This document shows, piece by piece, positions 1-7,919 of a DNA stretch of 31,162 bases. The DNA comes from CAYFJO01 sp964343305 (GTDB lineage: Bacteria > Planctomycetota > Planctomycetia > Pirellulales > Pirellulaceae). The notes below the pieces were generated by a model, which worked only from the letters and a program-made list of their open reading frames with translations, did not search any database and had not been told where the DNA came from. Both the position numbers and the translations under genes were made by a program. Each line of letters starts with the position of its first letter. Within the stretch, counting starts at the first letter, position 1. The DNA is taken from positions 1-31,162 of the forward strand of contig CAYFJO010000086.1 of NCBI GenBank assembly GCA_964343305.1, read 5' to 3'.

Positions 1-761
1 AACCTAAAGGTGTCGCCTGAAGGCGAGGGTTTTAGACCCATCGCAAGGACAATAAAGAGATTCATCTGCTCGGAACTGACTTGACGACCTACAATTCTGT
101 GTCCTTCCGCCTCTAGTTCACCTTTTAGGTCCCACTCGACGTTTTCAAGATATTCGTAATCAGCAAAGGTAAACTGCAACACGAGTTCATTTGCCACAAC
201 GTTTTTCCTCTCCGTTGTTACCGTGATACGCTTGATGTCACCTTTATTGAACGGACCCCATGGATAAAGATTCCCATCCTCACACCACAGTTCCAAACTT
301 AAATCGTAATCCGCTTTTCTCCAAATTGCGATGCTGTATTCTGCTTCAGTTTCAACTTCTTTATCTGGCTTCCCTAACAACTTGATGTAATGATCCGCAG
401 GATCGCCAAGCGATAGTCCGAGGATTTTTCCGGTGAAACGGCGACTTTCTTCAAATAGCGTGGCATTTATTTCAACTACCACATCTTGTCGATACTCAAC
501 CGAAAGTCCTGCGTTAAAGTATGAATCGAATTCTTTGTCGAATGACAATACCCCAAACTTTTGAGGTCTACCAAGTGCATTGTGAACATCGTCACGACTA
601 TCACCAAGAAAGAAACTAAGGGACGTAACTTCGCCTTGCGCAGGTTGGTTGTTGCCGCGAGGCATTGGGGCGGCGGGATCTCGATCACCACAGCCCACTA
701 CATTGAGCAGAGTAGTGGTTAGAATCCCAACTATGATTGGATTATGTGAAAAATGCTTCAT
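1..761 (-). CDS. putative lipoprotein with two LGxP motifs (partial, runs off left edge)
   Basis: An open frame runs from an ATG at 761 down to base 1 with no stop, so the C-terminus lies outside the window; about 253 codons are visible. The start is supported by GGAG 7 bases upstream. The N-terminus has a hydrophobic stretch ending in the lipobox VVGC (Cys about residue 25), followed by a polar Asp/Pro/Asn-rich linker, so a membrane-anchored lipoprotein is likely. Two similar segments follow, GDSRDDVHNALGRP and GDPADHYIKLLGKP, each of the form GDxxxxxxxxLGxP. They recall the helix-turn motif of BamE/SmpA-like and other small envelope lipoproteins; that resemblance is inference. The rest is rich in charged beta-strand-like sequence. 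No enzymatic motif is visible. Function unknown. Confidence 0.8.
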   Translation of the reverse strand, partial: MKHFSHNPIIVGILTTTLLNVVGCGDRDPAAPMPRGNNQPAQGEVTSLSFFLGDSRDDVHNALGRPQKFGVLSFDKEFDSYFNAGLSVEYRQDVVVEINATLFEESRRFTGKILGLSLGDPADHYIKLLGKPDKEVETEAEYSIAIWRKADYDLSLELWCEDGNLYPWGPFNKGDIKRITVTTERKNVVANELVLQFTFADYEYLENVEWDLKGELEAEGHRIVGRQVSSEQMNLFIVLAMGLKPSPSGDTFR

Positions 762-798
762 CACTTGCTCCAACTCATTAAAGTAACGGATCTGTACA

Positions 799-1080
799 TT
801 AAGAACCAAACGAGCCCAGGTGGCCATTCATCATTTCCATGTACTCCTCCTGGTTCTTGATTAATGAATGATCAAGGAAGGTGTCCTGCTTTTCGACACT
901 CGTTGATGGTGCCTTTCGAACTGGAGAATTTCGCGAACGATTCGTTGGGCTATACGAAGGTCTCGGATAGTTCCGATATTGTTCACCCATTAGTGCTCCC
1001 GCATCCAGGTCGCTTCCGCTGAATTCGCCAATCGGGAGATGGTTGATGTAGGTCTGAATTCGAGGATTGCCTTGCCAGGT
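799..1080 (-). pseudogene. truncated C-terminal coding fragment, family unknown
   Basis: Reading leftward from about 1080 to a stop at 799 gives roughly 93 sensible residues, beginning near NPRIQTYINHLPIGEFSG and ending in HLGSFGS. Upstream of this stretch the frame runs into a REP-like hairpin and then antisense to a transposase remnant, so no native start is left. The simplest reading is the 3' end of a gene whose 5' part was replaced by the repeat/transposase material at about 1080-1510. It ends 37 bases before the start of the neighbouring lipoprotein gene on the same strand, so the two may once have formed an operon. No family was recognised. Confidence 0.4.
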
Positions 1081-1107
1081 GAAGAAAAGGGGACGGGTGA
1101 AGAAGAG

Positions 1108-1143
1108 GGGACGCGACTCTTTTTCAGAAAAGAGCTGCGTCCC
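1108..1143. repeat. REP-like imperfect palindrome
   Basis: A left arm GGGACGCGACTCTTTT and right arm AAAAGAGCTGCGTCCC (14 of 16 pairs) surround a short loop. Adjacent shorter copies of the motif GGGACGGGTGAAGA and CCGTCCCTTTTTCCGCCGCC lie at about 1089-1174. Such hairpins next to a Y1 transposase gene are typical of REP/RAYT elements; the transposase remnant begins about 35 bases to the right. Confidence 0.6.
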
Positions 1144-1178
1144 TTTTTCCGCCGCCCGTCCCTTTTTCCGCCGCCCAG

Positions 1179-1382
1179 TGGATTGAGGATCGGCTAGAGT
1201 TGTTGGTCGGTTGTCTTGCGGTTTCGGTTTGCGGTGATGGATAATTATCTGCATGTTTTGGTGCGGCTTGATGAAGCGGATGCCAAGAAGTGGTCCGACG
1301 AAGAAGTCGTGCGGCGGTGGCGTCGGTTTTCGAGCGACTTGGAACAAGTGCCGACATGTGGGGACAGCGGATTCAGCATTTC
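1179..1382 (+). pseudogene. decayed REP-associated (Y1/IS200-like) transposase fragment
   Basis: The segment matches the middle of planctomycete-type REP-associated tyrosine transposases, from family memory. One frame (from 1179) reads WIEDRLELLVGCLAVSVCG and then hits a stop; the next frame continues from about 1231 with VMDNYLHVLVRLDEADAKKW and SDEEVVRRW. So there is a frameshift around 1230. The HUH metal-binding motif, usually MDNHLHVL in this family, reads MDNYLHVL here, with the first His replaced by Tyr. The N-terminus and the catalytic Tyr region are missing, so the element is inactive. After about 1382 the match is lost; another frame stays open to a stop near 1514 (containing RLRDLAHQRGVHHLDNVIHW) and may be debris of an unrelated gene. 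Confidence 0.7.
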
Positions 1383-1510
1383 CTCTCGAAGGGCCGTTTG
1401 CTGGGCAATTTCTTTACCACGGATCGCCAGCGGCTACGCGACCTGGCACACCAGCGCGGCGTTCACCATCTTGACAATGTTATTCATTGGGTGAGCAATC
1501 TGCGAAGGGG

Positions 1511-2365
1511 TTAAAACGACTTGATGATCGCGCTGTTGTCCATGTTGCCGAAGCCGAGTCGTTCGGCTTGCTGAAGAAGCGTCCTGTGCGTGGAACTTAG
1601 CGGGACGGAAGCATCACGCTGCTTCGCAAGGGAAAGGATCAACTCCACGTCTTTCAGGTGCTGAGACAATCTAGCTTGGGGCGCAAAATCTTCGTTGATC
1701 ATTTTGTCGCCTTTGATGTCCATCGCTTTCGAATAGGCGGCGCCTGACTTCAACACCTCCAGTGCCTTCGACAAGTCGACTCCGGATTTTTTTGCCAGAG
1801 AAAGTCCTTCGGCTAAAACAGCCCGATTCAGCCCCAACACGAGATTGACAATCAGCTTCATCGTCGCGCCGCTGCCGGGTGCTCCCAGCAAGAAGACATG
1901 CCGGGCGAGGGCATCCAGGATGTCTTGACATTGTTCGACATGCTGGGGCTCTCCGCCGACCATCACGACGATGTCGCCGTGTCGAGTTTGTTCGCTAGAA
2001 CCGGCTACCGTTGCATCCAGGTAACCAATGCCCTGCCTGGCCAGACGCCGTGCAACCGCGACCGTTGTTTCCGGATCGCCGGTCGTTGTGTCGATGATGA
2101 ATTTCACGCGACCGGCTCGGTCATGAAGTTCATCAACCACGCCAGAAACCACGTCGGAGTTTGGCAGGCTGAAAACGATTCGCCGACAATGCTCCGTCAG
2201 TTCCTGCAAAGATTCGGTGGCCAAACATCCCAAGTTGCTCAATTGCTGGCGCCGCGACGAATCAACATCAAATCCAACGACATGATAGCCTTGTTGGGAA
2301 AACCGCTCGGCAATTGCCATACCCAGCAGGCCGGTGCCTACGATTCCGACTTCTTTTTGATACAT
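1511..2365 (-). CDS. NAD(P)-dependent 3-hydroxyisobutyrate dehydrogenase-family oxidoreductase
   Basis: A 284-aa protein of usual length for the beta-hydroxyacid dehydrogenase family, which oxidises or reduces small hydroxy/semialdehyde acids with NAD(P) in the cytoplasm. The N-terminal Rossmann domain has GTGLLG at residues 10-15 and Asp34 after beta-2 (GFDVDSSRR), where the Arg pair could favour NADP. The substrate loop reads DATVAGSS (117-124), a variant of the family DxPVSGG loop. The catalytic signature GATMKLIVN gives Lys170 and Asn174, and the C-terminal helix carries LKDVELIL (Lys238-Asp239). Exact substrate cannot be assigned; glyoxylate/succinic-semialdehyde reductase or 3-hydroxyisobutyrate dehydrogenase are options. 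It is divergent from the acyltransferase at 2487, with a 121-bp gap that must hold both promoters; I could not pick them out. Confidence 0.9.
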   Translation of the reverse strand: MYQKEVGIVGTGLLGMAIAERFSQQGYHVVGFDVDSSRRQQLSNLGCLATESLQELTEHCRRIVFSLPNSDVVSGVVDELHDRAGRVKFIIDTTTGDPETTVAVARRLARQGIGYLDATVAGSSEQTRHGDIVVMVGGEPQHVEQCQDILDALARHVFLLGAPGSGATMKLIVNLVLGLNRAVLAEGLSLAKKSGVDLSKALEVLKSGAAYSKAMDIKGDKMINEDFAPQARLSQHLKDVELILSLAKQRDASVPLSSTHRTLLQQAERLGFGNMDNSAIIKSF

Positions 2366-2486
2366 TTGGGGATCTCAAACGACCTTTTCTCAGTGAGCAG
2401 TTCCTGGCACAATCCACCACCGAATTCTACCCATTGCTAGCGGACCAGGGGGTAGATCATCAAACCACGCTTGCCAAGGACCGGCC

Positions 2487-3416
2487 GTGCGACGCTTGAA
2501 GATATTGGATTATGCAGCGTACCTGGCCCTGCGGATATTCATCTGCATCATTCAGGCCACGACCATCGAAACTTGCCACCGGATCTGTAAAACTCTGGCG
2601 TGGATCGCGCACGACATTTTCCGCGTCCGGCGCAAAGTTGTCGACGAGAACATCAGCCACGTGTTTCCCAATTGGTCTTCCGCACAACGGAATCAATTGG
2701 CGCTGCGCATGTGGGAACATTTGTTTTTGATGGTGTGCGAGTTAGCGCACATCCCGCGTAAGTTGCATGAAACCAATTGGCGCAAATACGTGCGGGTTGC
2801 CGACAGAGAAGCGATCGTTGGCGCGTTTCTCGATCGCCGGCCGTTTATCATCGCGTCGGGACATTACGGCAACTTCGAAATGGGCGCCCAAATCACGGGG
2901 TTGCTCGGTTTCAAGACCTACACGCTCGCCCGCCAGCTCGACAACCTGTATCTGCACCGCTGGGTCAATGCCTATCGCGGCGCGAACGGGCAATACACGC
3001 TGACCTCCTGGGGCGCATCGAACATCGTCGCCGAATTGCTGGACGCTGGGCAGACGATCGTTTTGCTGGGTGATCAATTCGGCGGACCCAAAGGTTGTTG
3101 GGTCAACTTCCTAGGGCGGCCCGCTTCGTATTTCAAATCGGTCGCGTTGTTTCCGCTCACCGCCAAAGCACCAATGGCCGTGATCCGGACTCGTCGTACG
3201 GGCGGCCCGATGCAATTTGAAATCGCCGCCCAAGGATTGCTGGATCCCGAAACCGACGAGATAGGCGGAATCAAACCGGTGATTGAGTGGTACAACGATC
3301 GGCTCGAAGAAATGGTCGGGGTCGATCCGTCGCAATACTGGTGGCTCCATCGGCGATGGAAAGGCGATCCCGCGATTCGCCGCCGTCGCAAGCGGACAAA
3401 ACCCAAGGCAGCGTGA
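2487..3416 (+). CDS. LpxL/HtrB-family lipid A acyltransferase-like protein
   Basis: A 309-aa protein of typical length for Kdo2-lipid A lauroyl/myristoyl acyltransferases, which add secondary acyl chains at the inner membrane. Visible marks are an N-terminal hydrophobic helix (about 8-25), the HX4E catalytic pair in SGHYGNFEM (His126, Glu131), LGDQ (Asp196-Gln197), and the C-terminal YWWLHRRWK (284-292), which matches the family's terminal signature. A GTG start at 2487 is chosen because AAGGA lies 6 bases upstream; no better ATG is near. The tail is strongly basic (RRRRKRTKPK). Whether the acceptor is lipid A or another lipid such as ornithine lipid cannot be told. Confidence 0.9.
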   Translation: MRRLKILDYAAYLALRIFICIIQATTIETCHRICKTLAWIAHDIFRVRRKVVDENISHVFPNWSSAQRNQLALRMWEHLFLMVCELAHIPRKLHETNWRKYVRVADREAIVGAFLDRRPFIIASGHYGNFEMGAQITGLLGFKTYTLARQLDNLYLHRWVNAYRGANGQYTLTSWGASNIVAELLDAGQTIVLLGDQFGGPKGCWVNFLGRPASYFKSVALFPLTAKAPMAVIRTRRTGGPMQFEIAAQGLLDPETDEIGGIKPVIEWYNDRLEEMVGVDPSQYWWLHRRWKGDPAIRRRRKRTKPKAA

Positions 3417-3432
3417 TCACTTCGTCGGCTTT

Positions 3433-3494
3433 GTAGCCACGGTCGCCAGACCGCTGGGTTATCGAATCGCCCACGGTCTGGCGACCATGGCTAC
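3433..3494. repeat. 21-bp inverted repeat between convergent genes
   Basis: Arms 3433-3453 and 3474-3494 match at 20 of 21 positions, with a 20-base loop. The pair sits exactly between the 3' ends of the acyltransferase and the ThuA-like gene. A bidirectional transcript end is plausible, but there is no T-run on either side, so it may instead be one of the dispersed palindromes seen throughout the window. Confidence 0.8.
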
Positions 3495-3501
3495 TGAAAC
3501 G

Positions 3502-4308
3502 TCATTTCTTTGGTTTTGCCGGCAGAGCCAAATCCGCTTCGCTGAGGCTGACATTCGCGCCACCGTCCGGGACCGTCACTTTGGCCGTCCAAAGAATGCT
3601 GTTAACGATCATGCGGCGGAACGGCTCCTGTTGAAAATTGCGATAGTAGTGGCCGAGCGTCGTGCCGAACGAGCGGCCACCATCCGAACGCTCGAATGCC
3701 CAACCAACCACGACGGGATTCTCCTTTGCGGTCACTTGAAGCAGCGGGGTTGCTTTTTCGATCGTGGGATTTAGATAGTACTCGTCATGTAACTCGTATT
3801 CTTTCCAGCCACGGCAGATCGGATGATCCGGCCGCAATTGCTTGAGCGGCGACTTGCCGGTGTGCAAGCCGACGTTGCTGACCCACGTTCCGCCCATATA
3901 GCTCAACCAGGTTGGGCCCAGCCGGTCGAGATTTTGCTTGCGAACGGAAGAGGCCCAGTGGATGGTCACCAACCCGACGCCCCGTTTCATGAGAGCCGCC
4001 ACTTCATCTCGCTGTGGCCCATCCAACAAAAACTCGGCGGCCGGCGTTGTGTAAATGACGATCGTTCTGACTCCTTTCAGAACGCCGGCGTCTTTCGGCC
4101 AACCGTTGGAAATAACGGACTCAACTCCCTCTTCCAGCGCCAGACACTTGGCCAACATCCCACAGGTGTGGAGATACATGTGCGTGCCAAACGGGTGATC
4201 CGGCTGCTTGCCAACGAACAGGACTTTGGCTTTTGTATCTGCCCTCGACGTGGTAACGCAAGCGATGACGAGACTCAAAACGATGAAGATGCGTGGGAAT
4301 CGATTCAT
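3502..4308 (-). CDS. exported ThuA-like (class I glutamine amidotransferase fold) protein
   Basis: A 268-aa protein with an N-terminal export signal. Either signal peptidase I cuts near SRAD (about residue 23), or the lipobox VIAC (Cys17) makes it a lipoprotein. The mature part starts KVLFVGKQPDHPFGTH and has the order of elements of ThuA-like domains: VRTIVIYT strand, LMKRGVGLVTIHWASS, a Gly-rich YMGGTW segment, HPICRGWKEYELHDEYY, and the C-terminal GTTLGHYYRNFQQEPFR...NSILWTAK. ThuA-like domains are common in planctomycete secreted carbohydrate-related proteins; the catalytic role is not established and none is claimed. Convergent with the acyltransferase and divergent from the propeller gene at 4596. 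Confidence 0.85.
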   Translation of the reverse strand: MNRFPRIFIVLSLVIACVTTSRADTKAKVLFVGKQPDHPFGTHMYLHTCGMLAKCLALEEGVESVISNGWPKDAGVLKGVRTIVIYTTPAAEFLLDGPQRDEVAALMKRGVGLVTIHWASSVRKQNLDRLGPTWLSYMGGTWVSNVGLHTGKSPLKQLRPDHPICRGWKEYELHDEYYLNPTIEKATPLLQVTAKENPVVVGWAFERSDGGRSFGTTLGHYYRNFQQEPFRRMIVNSILWTAKVTVPDGGANVSLSEADLALPAKPKK

Positions 4309-4497
4309 GATTATTCCGTCAAGAATGGAAGTGGTTCACGCGAGTATAAGTGGCGGTGGTTCGTCCGGTCAATGATTTGCCGAGCGAATTGGATCGACGC
4401 AGGATAGAAAATCCCCACGACTTCTGTGACAATAGTGGTGTTACGTTCAATTTGCCAAGACGCTGCTAAGGCTAGCGGCAGATGAATTCTCACCCGC

Positions 4498-4558
4498 CGT
4501 AGTGGGATTCGCCAGAATTCCATCGCTGTGAAAAGGAATTCTGGTGAATCCCACTACG
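4498..4558. repeat. 24-bp inverted repeat upstream of the propeller gene
   Basis: Arms 4498-4521 and 4535-4558 match at 23 of 24 positions with a 13-base loop; each arm contains GGATTC and GAATTC. It lies in the 287-bp divergent gap between 4308 and 4596, 37 bases before the propeller start. If transcribed it would be a hairpin in the 5' leader. Nothing else clear was seen in the gap except the AAGGAA ribosome site at 4584. Confidence 0.8.
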
Positions 4559-4595
4559 GAAAGTTCTCACTTGCCGCTCACCTAAGGAAACTTCC

Positions 4596-7500
4596 ATGCT
4601 CCAAACCTTCAAGCGAATCTCCCCCCTACGAATGTTTTTGCTCTCCGGCGTTCTGTCATTGGCGGCTGCCTGTTCGCTTGCCAATGGTGCGGACATCGAC
4701 GCCAATACGCAAGCAAAAGAAATTCTTGCCGCAACCGGCGTTCAAGGCGGTCTGGTCGTTCACGTCGGCTGCGGTGATGGCAAAGTGACCGCGGCGTTGC
4801 GGCCCAACGAACGCTATCTGGTGCATGGGCTGGCACGCGATCGAGACACAGCAGATTCAGCACGCGCATTTTTGCATGCAAAGGATCTCTACGGTCCGAT
4901 TGCCGTCGATGTCTGGAACGGCGATCGGCTGCCTTACACCGACAATCTTGTCAACCTGTTGGTCGTCGAAGATGGAATGGATTTGTCAGCGAACGAAATC
5001 CAGCGTGTACTGTGTCCGCGCGGTGTCGCATACGTGCGCGGCGGCGACGCTTGGAAGAAAACCGTCAAACCGTGGCCTGACGAGATCGACGAGTGGACGC
5101 ATTACTTGCACAACGCAAGTAACAATGCCGTGGCTCAAGATACCGTCGTTGGCCCGCCGCATCACTTGCAATGGATTGGCGGTCCGAAGTGGGCCCGGGG
5201 GCACGAAGTTCTGGCGACCGTCAGCCTGGTGATCTCCGGCGGTGGACGTGTGTTTTACATCGTGGACGAAGGTGCTACGTCGTCGGTCGATTTGCCGTCA
5301 GATTGGAAGCTCGTCGCACGAGACGCCTTTAACGGAGTGCTGCTGTGGAAGCGGGACATTCCTGAGTGGGAATCTCGGCAGCGGCCGTTTCGTTCCGGGC
5401 CGACGCACTTATCGCGGCGGCTTGTCGCGGAAGGTGATGAGGTCTACGTCACGCTCGGATTCGGCCAACCGGTCGTTGCGCTCAATGCCGCGACAGGCGA
5501 GATCCGTCGCGAATATGCCGGAAGCAATGGCACGGAAGAGATTTTGTTCGACAACGGCGCACTCTATTTCGTGGCCGGTGATCCCGATGACCAAAAGAAG
5601 GCGGACCTGGCCGTTCGTCGAGGTCAGCCGATGCCACCGGTCGCCAAGCGAATCATCGCGGTCCAAACCGACACCGGCCAACAGCTTTGGCAGCAAGACA
5701 ACACGGAAACCGCCGACCTGTTCGCACAAACGCTGGCCGTCGGCGGCGGTCGAGCAGTTTTTCAAAACACACGAGCCATCGTTTGCCTGGATGCGAAATC
5801 GGGAGAACAACTGTGGCGAACCAAACGACCCGCGGTCTTGAAGCGACCGGCGTGGTCCGTGCCAACGGTGGTCCTTTACGATGACCTGGTGATTTCGGCC
5901 GATCGACAAGGACCGTCCGAAGCAGTAGACGATTCCAAACCGCAACGGGTCGAATGGTCGGTCAGTTTTCAAGGGGGCCAATCACCGCCCGGGGAACTGG
6001 TCGTGTACTCGGCTGAGACTGGCCAGGCCCTGTGGGGCTGCAAATGTCGCGAGGGATACAACGCGCCCGTCGACGTGCTGTTAGCGGACGGATTACTCTG
6101 GACCGGCGAGTTAGTCAAAGCTCGCGATCCAGGTATCACCGCGGCCCGCGACCCCAAGACCGGTGAAGTCAAACGGACGCGACCTAACGACCAAACCTTC
6201 TTCACGCCGGGCATGAGTCACCATCGATGCTATCGCAATCGAGCCACGGAGCGATTCGTTCTGATGGGGCGCTCTGGTGTCGAATTGCTCGACCTGGAAA
6301 CTGGCAAGGCGACGGCGAATCATTGGATTCGAGGAACGTGCCAATATGGTGTGATGCCCGCCAACGGTATGATCTACGTTCCGCCACATACGTGCGCGTG
6401 CTACGTCAAAACCAAGTTAAACGGTTTCAACGCCCTGGCACCCAAACGCGACGAGTCAGACATTCGTCCTCAACCCAACTTGGAAAAGGGACCGGCGTTC
6501 GCATCCACTCAACAACCATCCAACTCCGGTTCAAATGCTGGAGATTGGCCGACGTATCGGCATGATGCGGCCCGTAGCGGTGCGACGGCGACGGAAGTGC
6601 CCAGCGAGTTGAAGCCCGTATGGAATGCAGAAGTCGGCGGCAAGTTGAGCAGCGTCGTTATCGCGGACAACAAGGTTTTCGTTGCACGCCTGGATACACA
6701 CAGTGTACATGCGTTGGATGCTGGCACGGGAAAAGATGCCTGGTCGTTCACGGCAGGTGGAACGGTCGACAGTCCGCCCACGATTTACAACGGCACCGCC
6801 ATTTTCGGCAGCGCGGACGGATGGGTCTATTGTGTTCGTGCGTCGGATGGTGAGCTGGTGTGGCGTTTTCGCGGCGGACCGGTAGACCGTCGAGTGATGA
6901 TCGACGGCAAGTTGGAGTCCGCGTTGCCGATCCACGGCAGCGTCCTGGTGCAAAACGATTTGGTTTATTTCGCTGTTGGGCGCTCGTCATTCTTGGATGG
7001 CGGAATCCGTTTGTTCGCACTGAATCCAGTAACCGGCGAGGTGGTTCATCGTGGTCTGCTATCGGGCCGTGACCCAAAAACGGGTGAGCAGCCCAAAGGC
7101 ATCATCAAAGGATTCGACATGCCCAGCGGATTGCCCGACGTGTTGTCCGGCCGGGATGGCAACATCTATATGCGCGACTTGAAATTCGATGGCCAGTGTG
7201 CGCAGAGTTCCGAAATCGATTCGCACCTGTTCAGCCCGACCGGTTTCCTGGACGATTCGTGGTGGCACCGTAGCTACTGGTTGCTCGGTTCGCAATTCAA
7301 ATCCGGGTGGCCGGGCTGGCATCAAGCGGGTAATCAATATCCAGCCGGACGAATTCTGGCGTTTAACGACGAAGGCATCTACGGTTTTGGCCGCAACATG
7401 TATCCCACCGGCAACGCCGGACAATGGAAAACCGGTGAGTACTATCGATTCTTTGCCGCCTCGCGAGAGTTGAAAGAACCGCCGAAGCCTGCGCCAAAAG

Positions 7501-7820
7501 ACAAGCGGGGCAGAAGAACGCGGCCCAAGTCGCTGGTCGATTACCGCTGGTCGTATCCCGCGGACTTCGCGGCGCGAGCGTTGGTTTTGGCCGGCGACAC
7601 CATATTCGCTGCCGGGCCAAACGGCGAAACCCATCGATCGCCGGATGCCTATGAAGGCAAGGAAGGAATCAGTTTGCGGTCGATCGAAGCATCCAGTGGC
7701 AAACCACTGGCAACGATCAAGCTGGATAGCCTTCCCGTGTTCGACGGCATGGCCGCGGCCGCCGGTCGATTGTTCTTGTCCAAGGAAAACGGACGGATCA
7801 CCTGCTTTGCAGGTCCGTAG
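4596..7820 (+). CDS. exported PQQ-like beta-propeller protein with methyltransferase-like N-terminal domain
   Basis: A 1074-aa protein. ATG at 4596 has AAGGAA about 6 bases upstream. Residues 11-33 form an export signal, with possible lipobox LAAAC (Cys26) or SPI cleavage at ANGA-D. Residues 50-150 look like a class I methyltransferase fold: motif I VVHVGCGDGKVTAAL (54-68), LLVVEDGMD (121-129) and EIQRVLCPRGVAYV. A linker WTHYLHNASNN follows. The rest holds at least ten PQQ-like strand signatures of the form DxxTGxxLW (DAFNGVLLW, QTDTGQQLW, DAKSGEQLW, SAETGQALW, DAGTGKDAW, RASDGELVW), suggesting one or two eight-bladed propellers as in BamB or quinoprotein dehydrogenases. No CxxCH heme motif is present. 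PQQ binding, SAM binding and any enzyme activity are unproven. A lone gene, convergent with the rhomboid operon. Confidence 0.85.
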   Translation: MLQTFKRISPLRMFLLSGVLSLAAACSLANGADIDANTQAKEILAATGVQGGLVVHVGCGDGKVTAALRPNERYLVHGLARDRDTADSARAFLHAKDLYGPIAVDVWNGDRLPYTDNLVNLLVVEDGMDLSANEIQRVLCPRGVAYVRGGDAWKKTVKPWPDEIDEWTHYLHNASNNAVAQDTVVGPPHHLQWIGGPKWARGHEVLATVSLVISGGGRVFYIVDEGATSSVDLPSDWKLVARDAFNGVLLWKRDIPEWESRQRPFRSGPTHLSRRLVAEGDEVYVTLGFGQPVVALNAATGEIRREYAGSNGTEEILFDNGALYFVAGDPDDQKKADLAVRRGQPMPPVAKRIIAVQTDTGQQLWQQDNTETADLFAQTLAVGGGRAVFQNTRAIVCLDAKSGEQLWRTKRPAVLKRPAWSVPTVVLYDDLVISADRQGPSEAVDDSKPQRVEWSVSFQGGQSPPGELVVYSAETGQALWGCKCREGYNAPVDVLLADGLLWTGELVKARDPGITAARDPKTGEVKRTRPNDQTFFTPGMSHHRCYRNRATERFVLMGRSGVELLDLETGKATANHWIRGTCQYGVMPANGMIYVPPHTCACYVKTKLNGFNALAPKRDESDIRPQPNLEKGPAFASTQQPSNSGSNAGDWPTYRHDAARSGATATEVPSELKPVWNAEVGGKLSSVVIADNKVFVARLDTHSVHALDAGTGKDAWSFTAGGTVDSPPTIYNGTAIFGSADGWVYCVRASDGELVWRFRGGPVDRRVMIDGKLESALPIHGSVLVQNDLVYFAVGRSSFLDGGIRLFALNPVTGEVVHRGLLSGRDPKTGEQPKGIIKGFDMPSGLPDVLSGRDGNIYMRDLKFDGQCAQSSEIDSHLFSPTGFLDDSWWHRSYWLLGSQFKSGWPGWHQAGNQYPAGRILAFNDEGIYGFGRNMYPTGNAGQWKTGEYYRFFAASRELKEPPKPAPKDKRGRRTRPKSLVDYRWSYPADFAARALVLAGDTIFAAGPNGETHRSPDAYEGKEGISLRSIEASSGKPLATIKLDSLPVFDGMAAAAGRLFLSKENGRITCFAGP

Positions 7821-7824
7821 AGGC

Positions 7825-7899
7825 GTAGGCCGGAACAAGCTGTGCGCAGTTCCGGCAATTTGTTGATGCCGGAACTGCGCACAGCTTGTTCCGGCCTAC
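7825..7899. repeat. perfect 33-bp inverted repeat between convergent genes
   Basis: Arms 7825-7857 and 7867-7899 are exact reverse complements (33 of 33) around a 9-base AT-rich loop. The arm contains AGGCCGGAACAAGC and GCGCAGTTCCGGC. It fills the gap between the convergent propeller and rhomboid genes and could form a very stable RNA hairpin from either direction. No T-tract follows. Probably a dispersed palindromic element that also serves as a transcript boundary. Confidence 0.9.
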
Positions 7900-7919
7900 A
7901 CAATCCGCGAAGTTCTGTT

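Noticed and set aside
7059..7838. 259-aa reading antisense to the propeller gene
   Set aside because: Entirely opposite a well-supported gene and with no recognisable motif or start signals; a codon-bias shadow.
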